A stretch of DNA of 64,000 nt. Source: Elysia chlorotica (taxonomy: Eukaryota; Mollusca; Gastropoda; Plakobranchidae). The stretch spans positions 255,077 to 319,076 of the forward strand of contig RQTK01000317.1 in the NCBI GenBank assembly GCA_003991915.1, in the 5' to 3' direction. Numbering within the stretch: the stretch's first letter is position 1; each line of letters starts with the position of its first letter. A program made the translations under genes and the position numbers. The notes beneath the pieces were generated by a model. The model was not told where the DNA came from and did not search any database. It was given only the letters and a program-made list of their open reading frames with translations. Positions 45,601 through 61,918 of this stretch are shown in pieces.

Positions 45601-48141
45601 CTCAGAACTCTTTATGATATGCATTATAAATAAAATGTAATTATAGGTATGTGCTAAATTAAAATGCTAGTATTCTTAAAACAGTATATTGATATAGTAC
45701 TAAAGAAACAAAAAAATACATATGCATTCAAATAAAAATTCACATATACTTATCGACCAAATTAAAATATATGGGTATCACTAAACCAATAAATCAGTGT
45801 AATACATAAATAATTTACAATTAAAAAGATAACCAAGAAAAGGATGATACGTGCACAAATATACTGAGATACAAGATTGGCCTCACCATATTTCTCGACA
45901 GAACATTTTCTCGTCACTGTCTATGTCAAACTGTGAGAGGAAGGGAAAAATCAGTCCATAGCTAGCTTCACCCTCCTGCTCCAGTAACATCTTGACATCT
46001 CTTACACTCAAATTATTCGTAATTGTGTCCACTGTTTGAAAAAAACATAACAAAGATAAAACTACAAGCAAAAACCACACAAAGATGTACAATTTTGTAA
46101 ACCTTCATTCCCCAGTTAATTGTTGTCACAGATTTCTACTAATAGCACCAGATAGCTCAGTAAAGTGGCGGCCTCTCTTTCGATATCTGTGGGACAAAGG
46201 CCACCGAAACTGACACCAGTGCAATAGGAAAAAATAGGAAAATAATGACACCAGCGCTTTCTGATTTTTTAAAAACTTCTAAATGATGATGATGATAATA
46301 TTGATGATCATGATGGTTTTCACTATAACTATTATTATTATTATTATTATTTTCTTTTAAAATACTATTATGAATATCACTCATACTATTATTATTATTA
46401 TTATCATCATCACTATTATTATTATTATAATTATGATCAGCGATTTGCATTAAAACATACTAAGAGTTAGAAACAGCAGGTGGAGAGTACCATAGAGTGA
46501 AAAAAAAACAAAAAAACAAACCTGTGATTGGTAAAGCCACAGATGCACACTACAATGTAACATTGTATTGTAACATTATAAGCATAGACCCACTATGTGT
46601 GATGCGCGGCTTTGTGCCCCCCAGTTACATTTAAGTTCAAGTTTAAGTTAAGCTGTGACACCACTGAGCTATCTAGTGCTATTAATAGAAATCTGTGACT
46701 GTTATACATTTAATTTTCATAATTGACTGTCACGTCTGACATTTCTTTTTTTACCTCAAACAAAACAGCAGTTGTAGTAGTTGAGATGGTTTAACTTCAA
46801 ACATTAGCACTATATAGGCTATATTGTGGACGGACCCCAAGACTGACGTGACAATTTTATGAGACACACAAGAGACAGGGCGGGGATACCATGACTCCTG
46901 TCTCAGCCTATCATATTTGACTGACACCGACCGAAACAGTAAGGGGTGACATCGCCAGGACTCGCACCATGGACTTCCTGCGTCAGAAGCTGGTGTCCTT
47001 GCACTACAAGTATTTTTTGTGTGAATTGTTGTGTCCATTTCTTATTTACATGCCATTAGAGACATTGAGAACAAAGTATTCACGGCAATTAAAAAGGCGC
47101 TCCCATTTATTATTGTTTGAAAGCCTTTCAGTTTTATCTACTGAGGCCGTTGACTCTACAGAATATATATTCCAGACATTAACAATTGCAACTTGATTTC
47201 TAAACGCACCACTAATATTGATGTTTAGGAAAAAAAAATGAGTATGTTTAAAAGTTTATTATTGCTTACGTTCAAACTCAGCATTAAGCTCATGTGAGAT
47301 TATTTCTACTTAAAAAAACAAACAAACTAAAATTGACATCATTCATTGAGCAAATCAGACAATTTTGGATTCAATAAAAAACGAAAACCCTTGATCAAAA
47401 TTATCACAACCATGGCTTACAAGGCGGATCTTTTCCATCTAACGAAAAGTTCCCATTACTTTCATTAGACAAAAAAGAAACTTGGGTTTTACTGTACTCT
47501 CTTATGCAAGCAGCCTCGGGTGTGTCTGGAATTAAAATCGGGTAGATTAGAAAAATATTTAAGAACAAGGAATGCTATAAAAATATTAAAAAACTGTTTG
47601 AAGTTGTGTGCTTTTTCTTGTTTGTCTGAATAACAGAATAGATATATAAAACCTCACAAAACTAACTACTAAGAGAATTACAAAATGTTAAAATCAGTGA
47701 TGCCAACTGGATGATTTTTTTTTACTGAACCTTTTCACAAACCATCAAAGCGGCGTACCGGATTAAGTATCTAAAAATAACACCCCAGTTTAATGTCAGT
47801 AGTATATAATAGCAAAACAGGAATGATGTACTTCTTCCTAAGTTTATTTGTATGCTTTAAAGCCTTTATTTTTATTGAATTGAGAGAATTTATATGTCAT
47901 ATAGCAAAACTGGAGCAAAATGAGAGTGATTCGCAGGCCTGTCTGATTTTCAAGGCTTAACGTGCACTGACCAATGTGATATTTTATTTCTTTTTAGCAT
48001 GGCTATGCTTCTGTTGGAACCACATTTGACTAGTTTTACATGTGACGCAGTAAGCCACACTAGCTTAACTTACGGTAGTAATCCGAAATTTCTTTGATGT
48101 CCAGTGGACCAACACGATCAACAAATCCATCACGGACCAAA
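39639..48141 (-). CDS. Unrecognised protein, seven phase-consistent exons; possibly the 3' half of the C8orf74-like gene
   Basis: Minus-strand exons: 48141-48074, 47525-47421, 47308-47270, 46031-45887, 43244-43157, 40538-40452 and 39734-39639. Each has AG before and GT after it, and phases run 2-1, 1-1, 1-1, 1-2, 2-0, 0-0, 0-stop without conflict. That makes about 208 residues in one frame. Sequence seen in order: VGPLDIKEISDYY, TPEAACIREYSKTQ, EIISHELNAEFE, VRDVKMLLEQEGEASYGL, PFLSQFDIDSDEKMF, VSLSDHTGTLEHCYIPANI, EEILGAKANEFKDLSGQ, WSFLMERVKAVVK and KPNIEELALCVA. I do not recognise a family and see no signal peptide or membrane span. The incoming phase at 48141 is 2, which the visible C8orf74-like exon at 49280 (phase 0 out) does not supply. 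So an exon is missing or these are two genes. Confidence 0.6.
40751..40945 (-). repeat. SINE copy with inverted duplication of its centre
   Basis: Minus-oriented SINE from GTTGGTTTAACATCCAAC through GACAGGGCGGAGATACC to TTAGCCGGTCACATTATA. It is followed immediately by the same central part in plus orientation (CAGTCATGGTATCCCC to GGCAGCACATTAA). Arms 40833-40877 and 40901-40945 match at about 38 of 45 positions around a 23-base loop. Confidence 0.8.
41825..42075 (+). repeat. Minisatellite, five diverged units of about 40-50 bp
   Basis: Unit GGCCCATC(C/T)GTGCTGTC, one base, GATTTTTC, a T-rich spacer, then TTTCTATA. Copies start near 41825, 41878, 41928, 41965 and 42008, with a sixth degraded start near 42055. 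It lies in an intron of the unrecognised gene. Not seen elsewhere in the window. Confidence 0.8.
44008..44540 (+). repeat. Long CTC/CTG-rich pyrimidine tract
   Basis: About 530 bases dominated by CTCCTCCT, CTCCTGCTCC and CTCCTACTCC. The leucine/serine/proline-rich frames across it are by-products of the repeat. It lies in an intron of the minus-strand gene, so the transcript would be purine rich here. Confidence 0.85.
46125..46699. repeat. 575 bp inverted-repeat-bounded element with tRNA-like arms
   Basis: The 37-base arm GTCACAGATTTCTACTAATA then GCACCAGATAGCTCAGT (46125-46161) returns inverted at 46663-46699 with two mismatches. The arm ends in GATAGCTCAGT, a tRNA A-box-like sequence. The left side continues to a B-box-like TTCGATATCTGTGG. 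So this may be two SINE heads inserted in opposite directions rather than one TIR transposon. Between them lie an ATT/ATC microsatellite and unclassified sequence. Confidence 0.7.
46328..46436. repeat. ATT/ATC trinucleotide microsatellite
   Basis: Interrupted ATT runs with ATC and ATG units. Encodes only asparagine/aspartate runs on the minus strand and is not a gene. Confidence 0.85.
46779..47010 (-). repeat. tRNA-derived SINE, near full length, minus orientation
   Basis: From GAGATGGTTTAACTTC (3' end) through GTGGACGGACCCCAAGAC, GACAGGGCGGGGATACC, CTGACACCGACCGAAAC and GACTCGCACCATGGAC to GCGTCAGAAGCTGGTGTCC. Matches the intact copy in every section. The 95-codon frame across it is a SINE by-product. 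Confidence 0.85.
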
Positions 48142-48289
48142 CTTTATTTCTAGATTCTTTTTCTAATCAATAAATCATGAAAGTCTAGTCTAGATCTACA
48201 CTAAGTCCTTGGATCTAGATACTCCTCCTACTGCCTTAGTTTTGACCTAATCCAAGTATATTTATATGCAGTGGCGATGGGGTTGTTGG

Positions 48290-48622
48290 GGTTCAAATTC
48301 AAATTCAAATTCAAATTTATTCAGTCAATTTGTGTTACATCGAAAATATATAATGTTGAATGTGACATCTTCAAAAGAAATTACATTACAATAATAGTGA
48401 GACACCACAATGAACACCAATAGAATTACACACAGATCACGCTTTAAAACCAGTTACATTATCTTTACGAGTAATCACCAGCGCTTTCAATCCTATACAG
48501 CATAAGAAAGAATGTTTACAAATGCCAACATATAAACGAACACTATTGTATAAATGTACATTGTGAAAATAGCATTAAGTTATACAGCTTTTTAATGTTG
48601 TTGTTGTTGTTGTTGTTGATGA

Positions 48623-48691
<69 letters not shown>

Positions 48692-49200
48692 GCCGCCCTG
48701 TCATTAATCTTATCAAAATTATTTTATCTTGATTTCTATTGAGTATTAAGTCACTACATGTGCTCTTTACCCTACAGTAAATAATTTATAATAGATCTAA
48801 AAAAACACAATATTACAATTATGGTCTGATAAGACGTTTCTGTCTTGTGTTATTAAACAGTTTAACTGCTTGAGGGAAACAGCTGTTAACAAATCTGCTG
48901 CTACCTCTAAATGCTCGAAGGCGGCGGCCATGTGGAAGGAATTCAAAATAATGTCTCGAGGGATGAGATTTATCCTTCATAATGTTAGTGATTTTACTTG
49001 TCAAGCGCTCTTGGTATAATATTTCTAACGACTTAAGGTCGGAGCCAATAATTTTTTCTGCATTTTTGACAATTGATTCTAGCTTGTGTAAATTAACTAG
49101 AGGTAGCCTATCGAACCAAACTCCAATAGATCTTGTCAATATACTTTCAATAATAGCCCTATAGAAATTAGTCAATATCATAATCAACACAATTTTGTAT
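48290..49200 (-). mobile_element. LINE 3' end with hexamer tail, 5' truncated
   Basis: Minus-strand frame 49289-48819 contains FYRAIIESILTRSIGVW, LHKLESIVKNAEKIIG, LYQERLTSKITNI, HPSRHYFEFLPHGRR and SCFPQAVKLFN, then a stop. This is the well-known C-terminal part of CR1/jockey-type LINE ORF2, after the reverse transcriptase. The frame is open for the whole visible part. The 3' UTR runs to about 48300 and ends in a tandem TTTGAA tail (five units on the minus strand, 48291-48320), with a GTT microsatellite inside it. The 5' junction lies somewhere between about 49170 and 49279, just after the exon ending at 49280, so the element sits in an intron in sense with the gene. Confidence 0.8.
48596..48690. 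repeat. GTT microsatellite
   Basis: About 30 GTT units with one GAT interruption, inside the LINE 3' UTR. Confidence 0.95.
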
Positions 49201-49279
49201 TCAGCATTGGCCATCTTTCTAGCACTATTAACGCCTTTCTGCCAAAATGTGAAGTAAAATGAATCCTTTCTAGATTTAC

Positions 49280-54877
<5,598 letters not shown>

Positions 54878-55154
54878 CTTTGTTGCTATATGGTGATGAC
54901 TCTTTTGGGTGTTCATTTTAAAACACATAAATATTTTTATAATTCTCTTAAATACTACTAAAATATTATACACATCATTTGATTTTCATAAAATTTATAA
55001 CAACTAAAAACAATTACAAAAATGTGTAACACAAAATAATATTTTGGGGATTTGTAAATATATTTGTATTTTTAAAATACTTCTCCCCAGCGATAACATA
55101 AAGGTAAAAAAAATGACACAAAAGGTATCATGTGACCAGCTTATCTTGTGCAAA
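54878..55154. promoter_or_regulatory. Shared head-to-head promoter region (inferred)
   Basis: 277 bases separate ATG 54877 (minus strand, C8orf74-like) from ATG 55155 (plus strand, ACP5). Both are first exons ending in good donors, so both 5' UTRs and promoters must fit here unless there are further noncoding exons. The sequence is AT-rich with no clear TATA, CCAAT or CpG feature. Only the geometry supports the call. Confidence 0.5.
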
Positions 55155-58100
55155 ATGTCGGCGAGGGGTGTGTTGGTGCTTCTGCTGGTGTTCCTCTTTC
55201 AAGGTACTGAGTGTGACTATTAAGGCTAGAATGTGTTTTATATTATCTCAATCTGCCCCGACCTTGCAGGATGGGTGTCAAGGCCACAGCCTAGGTATTC
55301 TGAGAGATTACACCCCTCCTTGACCAGCTGTTCTGAGCTGTTTTGCAATGTTTACACTAATCTACGATTTTTGCCCATGACTCGATTGTTCCTATGTGTG
55401 AATGTCTAATTTTTAGAACATTTTCTTAACTATATGGACTTTATTAAACAAAACAAAAACAACAACAAAAAACAACAAAAACATGAATGTTGATAAAGGA
55501 CTTTTGATTTGTTTTTAATTCGAAATGAAAAGAATTAAAAGTATGCAATGTTTTACCAGTCATGTTTTTTTTTTTTATTTGACTCTTCACCTTAATCAAG
55601 AGCACACAAAACAGAAGAAAAACAGGGATAAACTAGATCTAGGCACTGGGCTCTATATGTTGATGAAAAGACCTAACAAAAGTTTTAGCCTTATGATTTA
55701 ATAATAGGTAATGACAAGTAACATCCTATCAGGTTCACTATCCAATTAGCAAAGTATACTCCAGTGGTAGATCTAATAATCCATGATTCAGGCCATGTAT
55801 TTTCAATAAAATAGCTAAAGAAAAAAAATAATTTTTCACTTCAAAGACACTTTTACATAATGATAAAACAGGTATAGACCATGAAATTGTCTTTCTGTGT
55901 AGATCTAGGTCTAGGCCTATTATTTGCTTTGTAAACAGCGGCTGGTCTGGGGGGCGCGGTGGTCCAGGGGTAGAACATCGGCTTCCGACGCAAAAGGTCC
56001 CGAGTTCGAATCCTGGCTGTTGCACTCCCTACTGGTTGGGTCGGTGTCAGTATAATGTGACCGGCTGAGACAGAGTCATGGTATCCCCATAAAATTGTCA
56101 GACGTCCGTCTTGGGGCCCGTCCACGAGATATAGCCATAAGTTGCTGATGTTGGACGTTAAAACCAACCAACCAACCAACCAGCGGCTGGTCTACATACA
56201 TCTATCTATATCTAGATCTAAACTCTACACTGTTTGACTTGTTTCACAATAATATTTATTATAATTGGGGTCATTGTCAGACAAACATTCCCCATCATGG
56301 CTACCAGAGTATATCAAAATCTCACTAAGAACGTCCTGCAGTTTGCTGACGATTGCTTGTGCTAAAACGGAAAAAAAGCAGCTGAGAATCAACTTTATCC
56401 TTTATCCTTAACAAACTGATGTGAAAATTGCAGATTCGCAAAGGAACGCCAATGGAAAAGTCATGATAAAAATTGTGCTCGTGCTTGGGCCACAGGAGTA
56501 GGTCAGCCTAACCATGTAAAGCCCGTGTGCGGGGCAGAATTACTTAAATACTTTATAGATTGGTAAATTTTTAAAATGTAACAATTACCATTTTTGTTGA
56601 ATAAATTATATAATGTAGGTTATGATTTTAGAGATGATGCAGTTTGAATCAGGGCATCGAAGGTTTAATCTTTGATGGTTATATAAATTAGTTTGATCTA
56701 CATCTTCAATATACAGAGTTAGTTTTATCTATATCTATTACAACATAAAAGGTTAAATATTCTAACTAACGCAGAATAGCCTTTTTTTTTTTGCTATTAG
56801 ATTTGTGATCATATAACTTGATTCACCAAATGATTGAGTAGCGGAAATAGTGGCAGATTTTATTACTAAAGTGAGGGTAGAGGAAATTGTAAATGACAAA
56901 GAGAAACACCAAAATGTGTATACTAGGGAGGTAATTCATGGGGAAACTTTTACCTACATTGTACAGGATAAAAGGTGTAAGTTTCTCTTTTTTAACATGT
57001 AAAGAAAGCTGCCTGCCGAATTTCCTACCACTAATCTCAATAAAAAAAAGGTAGTGAGCAAGGGTCACACAAGCAATAACACCAGGGGCTCAGCTCCAGA
57101 GACATCTGACAAATCGAGTTTCTTCTTGCGTTCTAAAGCTGCAAACAAGGCAAACAATTTCATAAGATCATTCAACTAAAAATTGCAATTAAAATGGGAA
57201 AAGAAATACAATAAGGAAAAAAAAATTTGTCGGAAAAATGTCTGGCCAGAAATCTTTTGTTTCCACTTTTTGGTCTTCACCAGAAATCTTTTGTTTCCAC
57301 TTTTTGGTCTTCACATGATTGCTTTTGATGACAGGATTTTTGAAAACTAATGCCATGAAACCATTTATCTCGTAATTAAAACTATATTTTTTTCATATCT
57401 CATTTAGGAAGCAATGCTGTTGACAGCCTGCGCTTCCTCATCATTGGGGATATGGGTGGACTGCCTATAAGCCCCTACTCTACTTACTTTGAGCGTTGCA
57501 CAGCCAAGGAGATGGGCAATGTTGCTGATCGCTATGCACCCCAGTATATAATAGGGTTGGGAGATAATTTCTACTTCACTGGAGTTGACAATGTTACAGA
57601 CCCACGATTCAAGGTACACATTTTGTTGTTGTTGGTTTTTTGTTGTTTTTTTTCACTTTGTAAAGAAAACCTAGCTCATAAATTCTAGTAATATTTTGTT
57701 TAAAAAATGTTTGGTACACAAGGCTTTGAATTAGTTGCTTATAATTAGGCACTGAAAGTTAAAATTGCATTCAGGCTTCAATTGTTATTGATCTGGATAG
57801 ATTCTTTGATTCTAAGAATCATGACATGAAATTCAAATGTATAGCTTGATTTTGTCAGGAGTTACGTAATTTAAAAATTTTGAAAAATGCCCCGTGTTCC
57901 GCAACTGTGCAATGAACCATGTTCAGAGCTTCATGTGGAAAAAACTGTACACCCGAAGTTGATCATTTTTGTGTAACACAATCTATACTAATTACTATGC
58001 TGGTTCCCAGAGCTTCAATTAATAGTGAGATTAAATTCCGGCTAAAAAAAATTCATAAGACTTACAAAGATGTTTTTTTCCCCATGAACAGCAAACCTTT

Positions 58101-60307
58101 GAGGATGTCTACATAGCTGAATCACTTCAGGTCCCATGGTATATGATTGCTGGGAACCATGACCATTATGGAAATGCAACTGCTCAGATTCATTATTCAC
58201 AGCATTCTGAAAGATGGTAAAAATTATTCATTCATTTTACCATGTCACATGTTTATAATTTTTTTTTATTTCCTAGGGTAGTAAAAGTTGCACTATAGTA
58301 TTATATAAGATAGTATAATTTATACTTTTTACCTGTCTTTATTAAGCTAAGAATAAAGAACTTACAAAAAGTGAACAATATCATTCATTTCAAAATTAAT
58401 CTCGCTCATATAATTTTATGTAACACAAAATGAAATATGACATCAAAGAGTAAGACGAATGGATGTTATACATGTATCATGATTAATACACATAAAAAAA
58501 TTCAACTCTGAAGGACGAAAAACATTTTCCAAGTTTAAAACAATAGTGGATTTGAAAACTATCTTTTATAAATATTGAAAAAAGAAAAGAGGGAGCTAAA
58601 TAATCTATTAAAAAAGTGTTTCTGCCACAAACCAACTGCATCAAGAGAAAAGGGGTAAAGAAGTATGTGGTAAATGTAAAGAGATGAAACTTGAAGAAAT
58701 CGATTATGAATTTGAAGGTTTTTTTTTTGGTTGTTGGTGCTAGTTGTTTTTTGTGTCTTATTGGGTGATTTTTTTGTTCTTGTAAAATATGTAGTGAGTA
58801 GTTGAGTCTTTCAATACTATTAACATTCGACATGTGTACATAATTCTTAGAGAATAGATTTGTGGAATTTGTGGCATAATTTTTTACCATAATTTATTTT
58901 TGGTCATTAATTTTTATTTGATGCCTGTATTTCCTTTTTTTTACTTTATAAGGATAATAGACCATTAACAATTCATCCCCGATATTTCAGGAATTTTCCA
59001 GACTTTTATTACTACAAGGAGTTTCCAATTAAAGGTAGTGACAAGTCGTTGGGAATTCTGTTTATTGACACGATCCTTCTGTGTGGTAACACTGATGATG
59101 ATAGCTCGCCTGAGCCACCAAAGGGCCCAGCTGATCCGCTCAAAGCAGAGGACCAGTGGAGCTTCATCGACAAATCCCTACAGACCAGCAAGTATGATTT
59201 TCCAAGTCATATTTTGCAATGTTTTTTTTTTAATCTGCACTACGATATGTACAAATATAATACAGAAGAGAGATATTGAATTTTCCATGTAGGGGCATGT
59301 TCGAAACAAATCCACTTTATGACAAAGATAATGCATTTAATTATGTAATTTATTTCATGAATTCGCCTTCCGACATCAACAAAAATCTTCTTTACTCATC
59401 CCTTATTATAATGATGTGATCATGTGAAAATAAAATTACAGACATGCAAATAAGCTAGTTTCTAATAGTAATTGTAAGAGTTCAAGAGATGATCAAACTT
59501 TGCATCCCCAGGGCCCATTTCTTGTTGGTGGCCGGGCACTTCCCTGTGTACTCCATTGCGGAGCATGGGCCTACCAAGTGTTTGGTGGATAAACTGCAGC
59601 CTATGCTAGAGAACTACAATGTAAATGGTTACCTGTGTGGTCATGATCACAATTTGCAGGTGTGTATTGAGTTATAGACGCATATTTGTACTACATACCA
59701 GTAATGGCATATTTATGTTTAATTAGCATCATAGTCTGTAACAGGCAAACCCATCATAAAAGCAAAGCTGCCTTTGATTCTTGTCTTAACTATTGATATT
59801 TTCAGATTTACAATTCTTCAATGATACATTTGCGAAGTTATGATATGACTGTACAGTTGGCATCTTGTTTCTCATAAGTATTCAAAGAGTTCTTTGTAAG
59901 CATCTCTTCATTAAAAGTGCATTAGCCGCTTGTATTAAATCATTGAGAAGCATCAAGTTTTTCACTCCAAATCATCTTCTGAAACTTTTGTCTTTTGTCT
60001 ACAGCAGGTTTTTTTTTTTTCATTAGCATTGAATTTCACAATTTTGTTATTTCAGCATTTGCAAGTTACATCAAGTAAGGGAAATGCTATCGACTACTAT
60101 CTCAGCGGCATGGCCAATTTTGTTGATTTTAGAGAGACTCACAAAGATGATGTCCCTCCAAATTCCCTCAAATTCCACTACGCCAACATTTTCTCCAAGG
60201 GAGGCTTTCTATACACTGAGGCAACTGCTCAAAATATGACTATGACCTTTATAAATGCGTTGGGAGAAAGGCTCTACACTAATGTCATTTATCCAAGAAA
60301 AATTTGA
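55155..60307 (+). CDS. ACP5: Tartrate-resistant acid phosphatase type 5 (purple acid phosphatase)
   Basis: Six exons: 55155-55203, 57408-57613, 58092-58216, 58991-59191, 59512-59659 and 60056-60307. All phases agree and all borders are AG/GT; the product is 326 residues (human 325). It is a secreted or lysosomal Fe-Fe/Fe-Zn phosphomonoesterase. Residues 1-17 are a signal peptide ([11 protein letters not shown]). Metal ligands are all present in the family motifs [23 protein letters not shown] and CGHDHN. Other matching blocks are [21 protein letters not shown] and LKFHYAN. The exon joins NHDHYGN...SERW|NFPDFYY and [12 protein letters not shown] fall in the expected protein order. A distal AATAAA lies at 62254, but the true 3' end is unknown. 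Confidence 0.96.
55949..56180 (+). repeat. Intact tRNA-derived SINE with perfect 13-bp target duplication
   Basis: Flanked by CAGCGGCTGGTCT at 55936-55948 and 56181-56193. Head: A-box-like GTGGTCCAGGGGTAGA and B box GAGTTCGAATCC. Body: CCCTACTGGTTGGGTCGG, GTATAATGTGACCGGC and ATGGTATCCCC. 3' end: GATGTTGGACGTTAAAACC, then CCAA repeats. It lies in ACP5 intron 1. This copy defines the family used for the other calls. Confidence 0.95.
57247..57314 (+). repeat. 34-bp perfect tandem duplication
   Basis: CAGAAATCTTTTGTTTCC, ACTTTTTGGTCTTCAC occurs twice in a row without mismatch, in ACP5 intron 1, about 95 bases before exon 2. A recent slip or duplication. Confidence 0.9.
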
Positions 60308-61666
60308 AATATTCTAAATACATTTCCATTTTTCTGTTAAAACTTTGTTATATTAATGTGTTAATAGAAGTGTATTTTGAAGATTTTACTTCCTTCACTT
60401 TAAAATGCTTTTTGTTTGTTTGTGTTTTTTTGTTAATTTGTTACCATACTGCTGAAGTATACTGTGTTGAAATTGTTCAAAGGTTATTCTTTGAAGTTTT
60501 GTATGAATGAAGACCTTTTCTATTTGCAACGATGGACTTTATGAACTTGAGAGAAAATTTCATTTGTTCATTTTATTCAAAACTTATGAAATGGGTATGT
60601 CTTGTTTTGTCATTGAGGATTCAATCAAAATCAGATTGTTTCCTGTCAAAAACATCTGGTGAGATCTAACATGCTGTTAAAGGCCCCTGTAGAATTTAAT
60701 ACACAAACTTATTGATTTCATCTTATTATGATGAAATCATCTAACGTTGACTATAAGAATATACAATAGTCATGTATATTAAAATGAATGAATCATTTTT
60801 TTTCCAGATATTATGTATATTTTAACTTTTAAAAATTGTATTTTGAGGTCCCAAATCTCACACAAAATGAAATGTTTTTTCTTACACACATGTTCTAATT
60901 TATTAAATTATCCCGGTTACAAAACCACATGCCATTTAAAAAGACGTCAAGTATATTTTGTAGTATTAATTAGGACTTTATGGTGTTAAAAATGGGACCA
61001 AATCATTATTACGCCTCTGAATGTTTTTCTTTTCTCCTGATTTGAAGTTATAAACTGATAACCCTCTTGTAAGCAAAACATACATTCCTTATTCTCTTTT
61101 TTAAAGTCTCACAGCACTTTATATGGCTCAGTATAAAAAAATATATTGAAATAGTAAAACCTATATTTTATCGTATCCGTTATTTTAATTTGCTGTGGAT
61201 CCCTTTCCTGTTGTTGTTGCAAGTATATTGATCTTTTTCCCTACAGTGATTATATTTTTGTGTGCAATACTTTCATTTTTTTGCCTCTCCACATAGTATT
61301 TTGAACTCTACTTTTATTAGTTTAAATGTTTATTTTATAGGAAGGCAAAAGATACTTAATTTCATTTTGTAGACTGAATGTTCAAAACTTGAAAAAAAAA
61401 TATTCACTTGAAAAGTAAAAAAACCTGATTGTTTTTTTACTATTAAGAGGTGTTATAGTATTACCTTTTATACATAATTTTAATGACTAACTACTTTTCA
61501 CATAGAATTCCTGAAATTTAAATATTTTTTCCTCACAATTTTGAAACAAAAGTGTTTGCCTTCTCAAAACAATATATTAAGGGATTGTTTTTCTGTTTAA
61601 TAATATCATTACATATAGTTAATTGGCTACAGATAAAATCTGCTGTTAGTTTTTATTCAGCTTCAA
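60308..61666. other. ACP5 3' UTR and flank
   Basis: AT-rich sequence without exon signals; presumably contains the ACP5 3' UTR. Confidence 0.4.
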
Positions 61667-61918
61667 CGGGGACGAGATAGCATGTGGTAGAACATCGGCT
61701 TCCGGCGCAGGAGGTTTGTGGTTCAAGCCCTGGCGATTTCGCCCCCTACTGGTTGGGTTGGTGTCAGTTCAATGTGACAGGCTAAGACAGCAATTATTGT
61801 ATCACCGCCCTGTCTCGTGTGTGGCAGCACATAAAATCGTCAGTCAGTCAGTCTTGGGGCACGTCCACAAAATAGCCTACATAGTGCTGACATTGGACGT
61901 TAAACCAACTCAACTACT
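61667..61918 (+). repeat. tRNA-derived SINE, full length, plus orientation
   Basis: Head GTGGTAGAACATCGGC and TTGTGGTTCAAGCCCTGG (B box), CCCCTACTGGTTGGGTTGG, CACCGCCCTGTCTCGTGTG, then GTGCTGACATTGGACGTTAA. Carries the GTGTGGCAGCACAT segment that the copy at 55949 lacks, so at least two subfamilies exist. A target duplication was not obvious. Confidence 0.88.

Noticed and set aside
45161-45624. Possible exon near a GTATGTTG donor
   Set aside because: The exon chain of the minus-strand gene is already phase-complete across this interval, and the frame has no supporting feature.
46751-47038. 95-codon minus-strand frame
   Set aside because: Coincides with a SINE copy; similar spurious frames occur on the copies at 55853-56179 and 61716-61961.
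55949-56030. tRNA gene
   Set aside because: A and B boxes are present, but there is no acceptor-stem pairing, and the sequence continues into the SINE body with target duplications outside it.
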